The position numbers were made by a program, and so were the translations under genes. The notes beneath the pieces are model-generated. The model saw only the letters and a list, made by a program, of their open reading frames with translations, searched no databases and was not told the origin of the DNA. A stretch of DNA of 38,407 nt from Lachnospiraceae bacterium (lineage in GTDB: Bacteria; Bacillota; Clostridia; Lachnospirales; Lachnospiraceae), in the NCBI GenBank assembly GCA_017617395.1, contig JAFZWG010000062.1:1-38407 (forward strand). The letters run 5' to 3'. Below, in pieces: positions 16,707-24,997 of this stretch (positions within the stretch are counted from its first letter, which is position 1; the number at the start of each line of letters is the position of its first letter).

Positions 16707-16735
16707 TTGCATCTTCTGTGGCGGGAAGGTATAAT
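16707..16735 (+). promoter_or_regulatory. Strong promoter of the PH-domain gene
   Basis: -35 TTGCAT (16707-16712), 17-nt spacer, perfect -10 TATAAT (16730-16735). Confidence 0.75.
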
Positions 16736-16800
16736 AATTTTGCAAGGGGCAGCGGCCGGGCGCGTCAGTGGCCGCAGGAAAGATGAAAGGGGTTTTTGGT

Positions 16801-17265
16801 ATGGAACTGCAGCAGGAAGAAATCCTTTGGAAAGATCGGAAACATTGGATGTGGTTTCCGTTTTCGTTTACACGGTACTCCGTGACGAGGGAGCACCTCA
16901 ACCTGGACGTCGGATTTTTCAAGACGACGTATGACGAGACACTTCTGTATCGTATCGTGGACGTTCGCCTGATCCGGTCCTTCGGACAGAAGATCTTCGG
17001 CACCGGCACGGTGCAGGTGTTCAGCCGCGTGGATACGCAGAAGATGATCGAGCTCAAGAACATCAAGCATCCGAAGCTCGTAAAGCAGTTGATCTCCCAG
17101 CTCGTGGAGGAGGTCCGCAACGAGAAGAAGGTTGTCGGCAAGGAGTTCTACGGCATCATGGGCGGCGGCATGCCGATGGCGGACATGGACGGCGATGGAA
17201 TACCGGATTTGCCCGATTTTGACGGCGACGGTCCTGATATGGACGGCGGTCCGATGCACGGCTGA
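16801..17265 (+). CDS. Bacterial PH-domain protein with acidic DxDGDG tail
   Basis: 154 residues. The body (about 5-110) matches the bacterial PH (YdbS/DUF304-like) pattern: KDRKHWMWFPFSFTRYSVT, then YRIVDVRLIRSFGQKIFGTGTVQVFS, then KHPKLVKQLISQLVEEVR. These are typically cytoplasmic or membrane-associated proteins of unknown role. No transmembrane helix is present. After GGGMP the C-terminus has three acidic calcium-loop-like units (DMDGDG 128-133, DFDGDG 139-144, DMDGG). The start was placed at 16801 with AAAGGGG about 9 nt upstream; a GTG at 16768 and an ATG at 16783 are in frame but poorly placed. It has its own strong promoter and is followed by an independent acyl carrier gene. Confidence 0.75.
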   Translation: MELQQEEILWKDRKHWMWFPFSFTRYSVTREHLNLDVGFFKTTYDETLLYRIVDVRLIRSFGQKIFGTGTVQVFSRVDTQKMIELKNIKHPKLVKQLISQLVEEVRNEKKVVGKEFYGIMGGGMPMADMDGDGIPDLPDFDGDGPDMDGGPMHG

Positions 17266-17273
17266 AAAAGCTA

Positions 17274-17302
17274 TTGACAAAACCATAACACTGGAATATG
17301 AT
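17274..17302 (+). promoter_or_regulatory. Promoter of the acyl carrier protein gene
   Basis: Perfect -35 TTGACA (17274-17279), 17-nt spacer, -10 TATGAT (17297-17302). It begins 8 nt after the PH-domain gene stop, and a strong AAAGGAG site precedes the downstream ATG. Confidence 0.8.
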
Positions 17303-17350
17303 GCAAACGGTACGAGACGTACTTAGCTTTATCGACAAAAGGAGACACAT

Positions 17351-17581
17351 ATGTTCGAAAAAATCTTGGAGATCCTGCAGAATCAGCTTTCCATCGATGT
17401 CACCGGAGTTACCGAGGAGACTTCGTTCCGCGATGACCTTCGCATTGACTCTCTCGATTTGTACGAGGTAGTTACCGCGTTGGAGGATGAGTTCGGCATC
17501 GAGATTCAGCCGGAAGACCTTGACGGGATCCGCACGGTGGGAGATGTTATTGAATTCCTCGCGGCCAACGGTATCGAGTAA
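17351..17581 (+). CDS. acpP: Acyl carrier protein
   Basis: 76 residues, small acidic four-helix carrier that holds acyl chains on 4'-phosphopantetheine. The attachment Ser34 is in the motif RIDSLDLYEV, preceded by FRDDL, the classical ACP context. The C-terminal helix is VGDVIEFLAANG. AAAGGAG lies 6 nt before the ATG and a consensus promoter drives it alone. No fatty-acid-synthesis gene is nearby, so it is either the housekeeping ACP separated from its usual partners or a secondary carrier. Its consensus promoter and well-formed terminator argue for high expression, as for a housekeeping ACP. Confidence 0.93.
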   Translation: MFEKILEILQNQLSIDVTGVTEETSFRDDLRIDSLDLYEVVTALEDEFGIEIQPEDLDGIRTVGDVIEFLAANGIE

Positions 17582-17648
17582 TCGGTCGCAGTACACGCAG
17601 ATGTCCGGCGCATGACAGCCGGCGAATTACAACCAGCGAAAAAACGAA

Positions 17649-17683
17649 CGGCACTGTCGCAACCGCGGCAGTGCCGATTTTTT
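17649..17683. terminator. Bidirectional terminator between the ACP gene and a convergent lipoprotein gene
   Basis: Stem CGGCACTG 17649-17656 with 17669-17676, followed by six T residues at 17678-17683 and preceded by an A-rich run that serves the minus strand. Confidence 0.88.
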
Positions 17684-17700
17684 GTCTGTGAAAAGTGAAG

Positions 17701-18816
17701 TTACTGTTCGGCAGGCTCCTCGTCCGGGATGCGGAGCACCGCGTAGGTGTCGCCCTTGGGCGACAGCGGGCTGATCGGCATGCGCCTGTTCTGTGCGCGC
17801 GTCGGCACTTCGTCGTCGGGAACGACCGTGATCGTCAGGTCGTCGATGTAGTAGGAACAGTAGAGGCCGACGCTGTTGCGGACCTCATCAATTGTGGCGA
17901 GAAGCAGGCAGCCGTTCTCGAGCGCCTTGGCGGTATCCTCCTCGGGATTCTCGGAATCTGCGGGAACGGGCAGCTCGTCGACGTGAAGGTAGAACGTACA
18001 GGCGGTCCACTGGCCGGCGCGGACGGGGTAGGAGTCCGCAATCGGGAAGGAGTCCTGGTCCTTGCGAACGGGGCGGCCCTGACGGTCGAGCTGCACGTCG
18101 CCGTTCACCTTCTCGTAGGTGAGACCGAAGACGCGAACCGTGCGGTACGCATCGAAGAGCGCGAAGTTGAGCGTGTCGGCGACGCCGAAGCCCTCGTCCG
18201 TGTAGTAGATGCGGCAGTCGATGCGGATCGTTTTTCCGACCAGGTCCTTGTAGGAGAGGCCGTTCCGCTCGTCGAGCCGGAAGCCGAGGCCGCTCATGCC
18301 GTGGTAGTCCTGCAGACGCTTGGAAACCTTGTAAGAATACATGCCGGAAAATGAAACCACATCGGTCGCGTAGGCATCCGCATCGTTGAAGGTGTTGCCT
18401 GAGGCGAGACGGTTTCCGCGGTCGCGCTCGAAGTTGTTGGCGTAGATCATGGTGCCGACCGTCACGGGCGCGGCTTTCTTCAAAGTGTCGTCGTCATTCC
18501 ACTCCGCGCAGGCGTTACAGCCGCCGTCCGAGAGACCGGAAATGTCAACCGGCGTCGGGGTTGCGGTCGGCGCGGCCGTGGGCGTTGTCGAGGGCTCGGG
18601 GGTTGCGGTCGGTGCATTTTCCGAAGGAGTTGCGGTGGGGGCAGGGGTCATCGTCGCGGAGACATCCTCGGAGCCGGGCAGTCCCGTGCAGGCGCACAGA
18701 AGCACGGCCGCACACACGCAAAGAAGCGGCAGAAGCAATGCGCGTGGCATCGTGTCTGCCGATGAGCGGCGGGGTGAGGTTGTCTTTCGGACGGTTTTCC
18801 TAAGGAAATGCAGCAT
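17701..18816 (-). CDS. Lipoprotein with Pro/Thr linker and CBM-like domain (paralogue A)
   Basis: 371 residues. A long basic N-region (two RK clusters) precedes a hydrophobic stretch and lipobox Cys43 (VLLCACTG). A wall-spanning Thr/Ala/Pro linker follows (PTATPEPSTTPTAAPTATPT). The globular domain begins about residue 95 and has a jelly-roll-like pattern. MIYANNFERDRGNRLASGN and SFSGMYSYKVSKR resemble the start of carbohydrate-binding families 4/9/22, and YCSYYIDDLTITVVPD resembles their last strand. The likely role is binding cell-surface or dietary glycan, but no ligand residues can be assigned. Start by AGGAGG 6 nt upstream. It lies directly downstream of a shorter paralogue, with a hairpin between. 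Confidence 0.75.
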   Translation of the reverse strand: MLHFLRKTVRKTTSPRRSSADTMPRALLLPLLCVCAAVLLCACTGLPGSEDVSATMTPAPTATPSENAPTATPEPSTTPTAAPTATPTPVDISGLSDGGCNACAEWNDDDTLKKAAPVTVGTMIYANNFERDRGNRLASGNTFNDADAYATDVVSFSGMYSYKVSKRLQDYHGMSGLGFRLDERNGLSYKDLVGKTIRIDCRIYYTDEGFGVADTLNFALFDAYRTVRVFGLTYEKVNGDVQLDRQGRPVRKDQDSFPIADSYPVRAGQWTACTFYLHVDELPVPADSENPEEDTAKALENGCLLLATIDEVRNSVGLYCSYYIDDLTITVVPDDEVPTRAQNRRMPISPLSPKGDTYAVLRIPDEEPAEQ

Positions 18817-18837
18817 TATAGCCTCCTGCCACAAGAA

Positions 18838-18861
18838 AGGAGTGGCCCGAAAGCCACTCCT
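18838..18861 (-). terminator. Hairpin between the two CBM-like lipoprotein genes
   Basis: A perfect 9-bp stem AGGAGTGGC 18838-18846 with 18853-18861 and a 6-nt loop, followed on the minus strand by TTCTTG only. Probably a leaky terminator allowing some read-through into the downstream paralogue. Confidence 0.6.
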
Positions 18862-18883
18862 GTCTGATTCGGGTTTTGAAGAA

Positions 18884-19678
18884 TTATTCTTCCTCTGCCG
18901 GCTTGTGCTCGTCCCAGTATTTCTTAAAACCGGTATAATCACCGACACCGTCGATAACGGTCATCTCTACGTTGTCAATGATAATATCTTCCATACCCTT
19001 GCCGGTCGGACTTTCGAAGTAAATCTGCGGGGTCGCTCCACTGTCTGCGGGATCAAAAATGATATCCGACGGGAAGTAGACAACGCCCTCACCGTGTACC
19101 CAAGCACCGTCAACGGATGTGACGACGATACGGTTGTACTGCGGATAAAGCATTGTGACTCTGCCCGAGGAGTTCGTAATCTGGAATTTTGTTGTGCAGG
19201 AAATCTGCATCTCGTGCTCGTCTTCCTTAAGGGAAGTAGCGCATGCATCGAAGCTGACCTTGAGACCCTTGCCAAAGTACTTCTCATCAATGTTCAATGC
19301 GATACCGTTCCAGGTAGCGGTTCTGCCGGTAACAAGCAAAGCGCCGGAACCGTTCGTGCCCTTGCCGGCTGCGAAATCACCGATGCCGCTGCCGACACCG
19401 CCGAACAGCATGTAAGCAAGCTCGCCGGTCACCGCGTCCGCAAATTCATAAGCGTCAACAACCTGCCCCACGGGCTTGGAATCGAAATCGCACTTGAAGA
19501 AGCAATTCGGGTCCGGAGTCGGAGTCGGGGACGGGGTAGGAGTGTTGGTCGGTGCCGGAGTCGACGTGGCGGTCGGAGTAACAGTCTCTTCCGTCGTGTT
19601 GTTCTTAGCAGGACCGCATGCGCACAGAAGACCGACAACGCAAACCACGGTCAGCATCAGAGCGAGAAACTTTCTCAT
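18884..19678 (-). CDS. Lipoprotein with Pro/Thr linker and CBM-like domain (paralogue B)
   Basis: 264 residues. Lipobox Cys21 (GLLCACG), Thr/Pro linker to about residue 57, then a single beta-sandwich-like domain. NCFFKCDFDSKPVGQVVD is the first-strand equivalent of the ANNFE segment in paralogue A, and GMEDIIIDNVEMTVID the last strand, the usual CBM 4/9/22 ending. GSGALLVTGRTATWNGIALN fits the conserved SLxVTGR-type strand of those families, so assignment is better here than for A. GGAGG lies about 10 nt before the ATG. Driven by a good promoter, with a GC hairpin in the leader. Likely displays a glycan-binding domain on the cell surface. Confidence 0.8.
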   Translation of the reverse strand: MRKFLALMLTVVCVVGLLCACGPAKNNTTEETVTPTATSTPAPTNTPTPSPTPTPDPNCFFKCDFDSKPVGQVVDAYEFADAVTGELAYMLFGGVGSGIGDFAAGKGTNGSGALLVTGRTATWNGIALNIDEKYFGKGLKVSFDACATSLKEDEHEMQISCTTKFQITNSSGRVTMLYPQYNRIVVTSVDGAWVHGEGVVYFPSDIIFDPADSGATPQIYFESPTGKGMEDIIIDNVEMTVIDGVGDYTGFKKYWDEHKPAEEE

Positions 19679-19716
19679 ATAGCATATCCTCCTTGGTGTA
19701 TACAGGAACTATGTTC

Positions 19717-19734
19717 GCCCGCGCTTTCGCGGGC
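19717..19734 (-). promoter_or_regulatory. Leader hairpin of CBM-like lipoprotein B
   Basis: GCCCGCG 19717-19723 pairs with 19728-19734 around a 4-nt loop. It sits near the 5' end of the leader, a common place for a transcript-stabilising hairpin. Confidence 0.5.
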
Positions 19735-19750
19735 AACGATGTTATAGGAA

Positions 19751-19779
19751 AGTATAGCAGTACAGGGCAGAAAAGTCAA
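19751..19779 (-). promoter_or_regulatory. Promoter of CBM-like lipoprotein B
   Basis: Minus-strand -35 TTGACT (19774-19779), 17-nt spacer, -10 TATACT (19751-19756). The transcript then carries a leader hairpin at 19717-19734. Confidence 0.75.
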
Positions 19780-19840
19780 TCGTTTCCGATGTTGCCGGGG
19801 TCCGCGAAACCGCGAAAAATCGACGGGAATGCAACGAATC

Positions 19841-19869
19841 TTGACATTTTCGAAAGTTCGGACTAAAAT
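19841..19869 (+). promoter_or_regulatory. dapF operon promoter
   Basis: Perfect -35 TTGACA (19841-19846), 17-nt spacer, -10 TAAAAT (19864-19869). It lies back to back with the promoter of lipoprotein B. Confidence 0.75.
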
Positions 19870-19928
19870 GACAATGGTTTAATATGAGTTTCTGCGCCCT
19901 TGTGACGAAAGAGCAGGCAGGAGGACAA

Positions 19929-20777
19929 ATGAAGCGGCATTTTACGAAGATGCATGGCTGCGGCAACGACTACGTTTACTTTGATTGTACGCGTGAACCG
20001 CTGCCGGACAGCGCTAAGGCAGCGATCCGGATGAGCGACCGGCACACCGGTGTCGGCGGCGACGGAATCATCCTGATCCGGCCGAGCAGCATCGCGGATT
20101 TCTATATGGAAATGTACAACCTTGACGGCAGTCAGGGGAAGATGTGCGGCAACGGAATCCGTTGCGTCGGCAAGTTTGTTTATGACAAAGGTCTGACCGA
20201 CAAGACCGAGATTACCGTGGAGACGCTCTCGGGCGTGAAGTATCTCACGCTCCATGTGGAGGGCGGCGAGGTCACGGAGGTGACCGTGGATATGGGCAGG
20301 CCTTCGATGGAGCCCGCGGACATTCCGCTCGTGGCGGATGAGCCGGCGCTCGGCAGGGAGATCGTTCTCGCCGGGACGAAGGTTGAATTTACCGCGGTAT
20401 CGATGGGCAACCCGCACGCGGTGATTCCGGTGGCATCCACCGAGGATGCGCCGGTCTTGGAACTCGGCCGCGTGATGGAGCATCACCGGATGTTCCCCGA
20501 GGGAGTGAACACCGAATTTGTCGAGGTGATCGACAGCACGGAAGTGAACATGCGCGTCTGGGAGCGCGGCTCCGGCGAGACGATGGCATGCGGAACGGGC
20601 GCCTGCGCGACGGCGTACGCCTGCTACCGGCTCGGGCTGACCGGCCCGTCGGTACTGGTGCACCTGCTTGGCGGCGACTTAAAGATTGAATATGACGAAA
20701 CGGCAGACCGAATCTACATGACCGGCCCCGCCGTTACCGTGTTCGAGGGCGAGATCGAGTGGCCCCCGCGCAGATAA
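19929..20777 (+). CDS. dapF: Diaminopimelate epimerase
   Basis: Converts LL- to meso-diaminopimelate for lysine and peptidoglycan, in the cytoplasm. 282 residues, normal length. The two-base active site is present: Cys73 in MCGNGIRC and Cys221 in ETMACGTGACA. The N-terminal FTKMHGCGNDYVYFD is the family signature. Start at 19929 with AGGAGG 5 nt upstream; an earlier ATG at 19884 lacks a site. The next gene, a secreted wall hydrolase, follows 15 bp after the stop and is probably co-transcribed, pairing synthesis of a wall building block with a wall enzyme. Confidence 0.97.
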   Translation: MKRHFTKMHGCGNDYVYFDCTREPLPDSAKAAIRMSDRHTGVGGDGIILIRPSSIADFYMEMYNLDGSQGKMCGNGIRCVGKFVYDKGLTDKTEITVETLSGVKYLTLHVEGGEVTEVTVDMGRPSMEPADIPLVADEPALGREIVLAGTKVEFTAVSMGNPHAVIPVASTEDAPVLELGRVMEHHRMFPEGVNTEFVEVIDSTEVNMRVWERGSGETMACGTGACATAYACYRLGLTGPSVLVHLLGGDLKIEYDETADRIYMTGPAVTVFEGEIEWPPRR

Positions 20778-20792
20778 AAGAAAGTGAACCGA

Positions 20793-23231
20793 ATGAAACG
20801 AAGCAACGCTGACAATCGGAAAATGGCAATCCTGCTGGCAATCGCAATGATGGCAGCTCTCTTTGCCATGCCCGCTAACGCGATTGCGTCGACGACAGAG
20901 TCCGGAAAGCTTGCCATGGTCACCGCGGGAACGCTCGTGAACTCCGGCATCCTTGCGGACGCGGAGAATCCCGGCGGCACCGAGAACCCAGGCGGAAACG
21001 AGAATCCGGGAGAGGAGCCTTCGCCGAGTACGGAGCCCTCGCCGAGCGAGGAACCTTCGCCGAGTGCGGAGCCTTCACCGAGCGCAGAGCCTTCGCCGAG
21101 TGAGGAACCTTCGCCGAGCCCCGAGCCTTCGCCGACGAATTCGCCGAGTCCGGAACCGACGCCTTCGAACACGCCGATTCCGACCACACCGCCGACTCCG
21201 ACGTTATCGCCGGTTCCGGCAACGCCGACACTCTCGCCGACGCCGTCTCCTTCGCCGAGTCCGACCCCGAGTCCGACTCCGACGCCGGAGGGCACCGCGG
21301 GCTATGTCAATGTAGCGACGGACCTCAACGTCCGCACCGAATCGCTCGCGATGATGCACGATGCGAAGGGCTATGAGATTCAGCTGACGCCCGGCACGAA
21401 GGTTCGTGTCCTCGAGGACGCCAAGCAGATCGGCGACAGTTACTGGAGCAAGATCAAGTTTGATTTCAACGGCCAGACCGGGCTGGTGGGCTATGTCGCC
21501 AGCGAGTATCTGGTATTGTACGACGATATCGACACCGGAGATCCGGAGTATGCGACCTATATGGCCGAGTTGAAGGAGAAGGGTTTCCCGGATTCGTACT
21601 GCGAGTCCCTGTACATCCTTCATCAGCAGCACCCGAACTGGGAGTTCACGGTGATGAACACCGGCCTGTCGTGGAACGATGTCATCAATGCGGAGGCCAG
21701 CGAAGGCCGAAGCCTTGTGAAAAATACATCCCCGTCCTCGTGGAAGTCCACGGCCAACGGGGAGTACCTCTGGATGGATGCCAACGGCAACGACGGCGGC
21801 TACACGACGCACGACGGCGGCAGCTGGAACGCGGCGTCCAAGGAGATGATCGCGTACTGCATGGATCCGCGAAACTTCCTGAGCGAGCGCGCGGTGTTCA
21901 TGTTTGAGAAGCAGTCGTACGATCCGGAGCTGCACACGGAGGAGGGTGTTCAGCGCATGCTGGTCGGCTCCCACATGGAGAACTCGACCGACGGCACGAC
22001 GTACGCGAAGATCCTGATCGAGGCGGCGCAGACATCCGGCGTGAGCCCGTATTTCCTGGCGGCACGAATTTTCCAGGAGGTCGGCCGTGTTCCGGGCAAC
22101 ACGTCGTCGATCATCAGCGGCAGCAGCGGCTACTACAACTACTATAACTTTGGAGCATACGGTTCGAGTCCTGTGAAGGCCGGCCTCAACTTTGCGAAGC
22201 AGGGCGCGTCGACGTTTACCATCAACGGCAAGCAGGTTTCCGACCAGAGACCGTGGAAGACGAGAAAAGCGGCCATCATCGGCGGTGCGGTCCGTCTCGG
22301 TGCGGACTATGTGGCAAAGGGACAGGATACGCTCTATCTTCAGAAGTTTAACGTCACGTCGACCAACACGTACGGACATCAGTACATGACCAATGTTACC
22401 GCGCCCTACAAGGAAGCGGACCTGTACTATTCGAACCTGACGCGAGACAACGTTGCGATTCTGGATGTCGCATTTGTCTTCAGCATTCCGGTGTATTCGG
22501 GAATGCCCGAGGAGGCCTGCGAGCGTCCGATCAGCGACGGCAATCCGAACGGATACTTAAAGGAACTCTCCATCGGTGACGAGGATTTGACGCCGGACTT
22601 CAGCTATAAGACGCTCTCCTACGACGTAGTCGTGGGACCGGGAACGTCGTCCATCACCATCAGCGCGAAGGCGATCGCCTCGACGACGAAGGTGAGCGGC
22701 ACGGGCAAGGTTTCCATCGCGCCCGGCAACAACACGGTCAATATCAACTGTACGGCGGGAGACGGCAGAGTCACGACCTACGTGCTTCATGTCTTCCGGA
22801 AGGAGACGACCGAGACGATCATCTCCGACAAATACGACCTGACCGAGGAGCGGATCCAGGCGATTCCGCTCGGCACGGATGTCGCAACGTTTTTACAGAA
22901 CGTTACGGTGACGGGCAGCTCGAAGACGCAGGTTGTGAACGTGAACGGCGAGGTCATGACATCCGGTAAGGTCGGTACGGGATGCTGCTTAAAGACCGAC
23001 GATTACAAGATTCCGATCATCATCTACGGCGATGTCACCGGAGACGGCGAAATCAACGCGCAGGATCTTTTGTACATACGACGTCAGATACTTGGAATCA
23101 GCAAGTTATCAAGCGCCGCGGCAACCGCTGCGGATGTACAGGGAAAGGACGGCATTACAGCAACGGACCTGCTGTATCTGCGACGACATATTCTGGGTAT
23201 TTCGAAGATTCAGCAACCGGAGAAGAAGTAA
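20793..23231 (+). CDS. Secreted glucosaminidase-like wall hydrolase with SH3b, cadherin-like and dockerin domains
   Basis: 812 residues, exported by a signal peptide ending near AMPANA (residues 25-30). Domains: Pro/Ser/Glu repeat stalk 72-165 (EPSPS units); bacterial SH3 domain 168-245 ([14 protein letters not shown] ... [11 protein letters not shown]), a wall-binding module; glucosaminidase-type catalytic region about 255-570 with [17 protein letters not shown] (likely catalytic Glu429) and [10 protein letters not shown]; cadherin-like beta-sandwich 583-668; unknown segment 675-742; type I dockerin 744-806 with two calcium repeats, [19 protein letters not shown] and [19 protein letters not shown]. 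The second repeat is slightly off consensus in its loop. The start was put at ATG 20793; a GTG at 20784 has no spaced ribosome site. The adjacent gene encodes a membrane-anchored cohesin-like protein, the natural docking partner. Confidence 0.88.
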   Translation: MKRSNADNRKMAILLAIAMMAALFAMPANAIASTTESGKLAMVTAGTLVNSGILADAENPGGTENPGGNENPGEEPSPSTEPSPSEEPSPSAEPSPSAEPSPSEEPSPSPEPSPTNSPSPEPTPSNTPIPTTPPTPTLSPVPATPTLSPTPSPSPSPTPSPTPTPEGTAGYVNVATDLNVRTESLAMMHDAKGYEIQLTPGTKVRVLEDAKQIGDSYWSKIKFDFNGQTGLVGYVASEYLVLYDDIDTGDPEYATYMAELKEKGFPDSYCESLYILHQQHPNWEFTVMNTGLSWNDVINAEASEGRSLVKNTSPSSWKSTANGEYLWMDANGNDGGYTTHDGGSWNAASKEMIAYCMDPRNFLSERAVFMFEKQSYDPELHTEEGVQRMLVGSHMENSTDGTTYAKILIEAAQTSGVSPYFLAARIFQEVGRVPGNTSSIISGSSGYYNYYNFGAYGSSPVKAGLNFAKQGASTFTINGKQVSDQRPWKTRKAAIIGGAVRLGADYVAKGQDTLYLQKFNVTSTNTYGHQYMTNVTAPYKEADLYYSNLTRDNVAILDVAFVFSIPVYSGMPEEACERPISDGNPNGYLKELSIGDEDLTPDFSYKTLSYDVVVGPGTSSITISAKAIASTTKVSGTGKVSIAPGNNTVNINCTAGDGRVTTYVLHVFRKETTETIISDKYDLTEERIQAIPLGTDVATFLQNVTVTGSSKTQVVNVNGEVMTSGKVGTGCCLKTDDYKIPIIIYGDVTGDGEINAQDLLYIRRQILGISKLSSAAATAADVQGKDGITATDLLYLRRHILGISKIQQPEKK
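21005..21290 (+). repeat. Coding minisatellite for the Pro/Ser stalk
   Basis: In-frame short repeats built on GAGCCTTCGCCGAG (15- to 18-bp units), shading into CCGAGTCCGAC units. They encode the EPSPS and TPSPTP stalk of the hydrolase. Likely variable in copy number between strains. Confidence 0.75.
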
Positions 23232-23274
23232 TAGCAAAGATGAAAACTTGTGCAAATCATAAGGGGAGACAGGA

Positions 23275-24936
23275 ATGACAGTAATGAAGACAGGACGTAG
23301 GATTCTTGCGGCATTGATGGTTCCGATGCTTTTGCTCGTGACCGTTGTGATGTCAATGACGCAGAGTACACTGGCTGCGGAAACGGCTTCCATCTCTGCT
23401 TCCGGCGGCAGTTGTACCGTCGGCGGCAAGGTGACGGTGAAAGTCACGGTGTCCGCACCGGCGGATATCGGCGTTGTGGATTTTACGCTGACGTATGATG
23501 CATCGGCGCTCACGTTCGCCGCGGACAGCAGTGTCAATGGTTCCTATCAGGAAGTTGATTTCGACATCAAAGGAAAGTCGAAAACGTACACATACGAGTT
23601 CATCGGAAACAAGGCCGGAACCTACACCGTTACGGTGAAGGCTTCCAAGCAGAGTGTTTTGCGTTTGTATCCCACGGATGGTGGTGACACATTCGATTCG
23701 GTTACGGTCAAGAACGCGACCGTCACGGTCAATCCGCCGTATTCGGCGTCGACCAATGCAAACCTCGGAAAGCTGTCGGTTGGCGAGGGAACGTTGTCGC
23801 CGGCATTTTCCAAGAATACCACGAGCTACACCGTGAACGTGGACGGTGCGGTGACGTCGCTGACGATTTCCGCGAAGTCCGAGGACGGCAAGGGCAAGGT
23901 TTCCGTCTCGGGCAACAAGGACCTCAAGGAAGGTGCCAACACGGTGACGGTAACGTGTACCGCCGAGGACGGAAAGACGAAGAAGACATATACGATCACG
24001 GTCAACCGCGGACCGGCGCCGACACCGACGCCGTCGCCCACGCCGACGCCCGGACTTTCGGTGCGCGTCGGAGATGCGAACCGGACCTTAAGGGACGAGT
24101 TCGAGGGTGATCTTCCGGAGGGCTTCACGGCGGAGACCGTGGAGATGAACGGTTATACGGTTGCGGTTGCGACAGGCGAGGACGGCACGACGAAGCTGGT
24201 GCAGATGGACGACGGACGGCTGTACGTCATGGCAGCGGCGGACCAGTACTATCTCTACCAGATGGTGGAGTCGCCCGCGAGACGGTTCTCGGTAATTCCG
24301 AAGCCGGAGGACACGGCAGTGCCGAAGGGATTTGTCGAGGATACGGACCAGCTGTTCGGACCGAACGTCACCGTCTGGAAGGCGGAGACCGACCCGGCGA
24401 TCGTGCTGTTGTACCTTAGGGATTCGAACGGCGAGGCCGGATGGTTCCTCTATGACATGAATACCAAGAGCGTGATGAACTATCACGATACGATGTTTGT
24501 TCCGAGCCCGACGCCGATTCCGACGCCCACCCCGGAGCCGACACCGACCGAGCCGGTTCGTTCGAAGCCTGACACGAACCCGAACCAGCCCTCGGACACC
24601 GGAGCGAAGGACAGCTTCGTCGCCGGCCTTTCGACGCGCGAGTTCATCGGCGCGGTCACGATCTTCGGACTGCTCGTGCTGGTGATCATTTTCCTCATTC
24701 TGTTCCTCAAGGAGCGCGGTAACCATGTCGAGGAGCCGATGATCATCGACGACTTCGACGAAGACGAGGAGATGAACAAGACCTTTGACCCGCGGTTGTT
24801 GCTGACCGAGGAGGAAGAGGAAGAGATCGAAAAGATGAATCAGGCCAGAGCGAATCGCGAAAAGGCGAAAAATACGCTCAAAGAGGCGGAGGACATTCTG
24901 GCGGAGCTCGCGGACTACGAGAGCGACGACATCTGA
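23275..24936 (+). CDS. Membrane-anchored cohesin-like protein with cytoplasmic acidic tail
   Basis: 553 residues. Signal peptide to about residue 35 (QSTLAAETA). Residues 37-152 read as a cohesin-type domain: GGKVTVKVTVSAPADIGVVDFTL followed by YDASALTFA. Residues 160-246 are a cadherin-like beta-sandwich repeat (LGKLSVGEGTLSPAFSKNTTSY to YTITVNR), the same module as in the neighbouring hydrolase. Pro/Thr linkers are at 247-260 and 409-445, with an unrecognised domain 261-408 between them. A transmembrane helix at about 456-478 is followed by an acidic, probably helical cytoplasmic tail of 75 residues (FDEDEEM, TEEEEEEIEKMNQARANREKAK). The start has GGGGAG 7 nt upstream and lies 43 bp after the dockerin gene. 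Likely tethers the dockerin hydrolase to the membrane; the tail could signal or scaffold inside (inference). Confidence 0.85.
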   Translation: MTVMKTGRRILAALMVPMLLLVTVVMSMTQSTLAAETASISASGGSCTVGGKVTVKVTVSAPADIGVVDFTLTYDASALTFAADSSVNGSYQEVDFDIKGKSKTYTYEFIGNKAGTYTVTVKASKQSVLRLYPTDGGDTFDSVTVKNATVTVNPPYSASTNANLGKLSVGEGTLSPAFSKNTTSYTVNVDGAVTSLTISAKSEDGKGKVSVSGNKDLKEGANTVTVTCTAEDGKTKKTYTITVNRGPAPTPTPSPTPTPGLSVRVGDANRTLRDEFEGDLPEGFTAETVEMNGYTVAVATGEDGTTKLVQMDDGRLYVMAAADQYYLYQMVESPARRFSVIPKPEDTAVPKGFVEDTDQLFGPNVTVWKAETDPAIVLLYLRDSNGEAGWFLYDMNTKSVMNYHDTMFVPSPTPIPTPTPEPTPTEPVRSKPDTNPNQPSDTGAKDSFVAGLSTREFIGAVTIFGLLVLVIIFLILFLKERGNHVEEPMIIDDFDEDEEMNKTFDPRLLLTEEEEEEIEKMNQARANREKAKNTLKEAEDILAELADYESDDI

Positions 24937-24997
24937 TGCGTGCGGCCGGAAACGGTCGTGAATATTTGGAAAATACTGCAATAATGGAGAACTGTTT

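Noticed and set aside
23029-23215. Dockerin taken as evidence of a full cellulosome cluster
   Set aside because: Only one cohesin-like domain and one dockerin are visible, the enzyme is a wall hydrolase rather than a cellulase, and no multi-cohesin scaffoldin occurs in the window.
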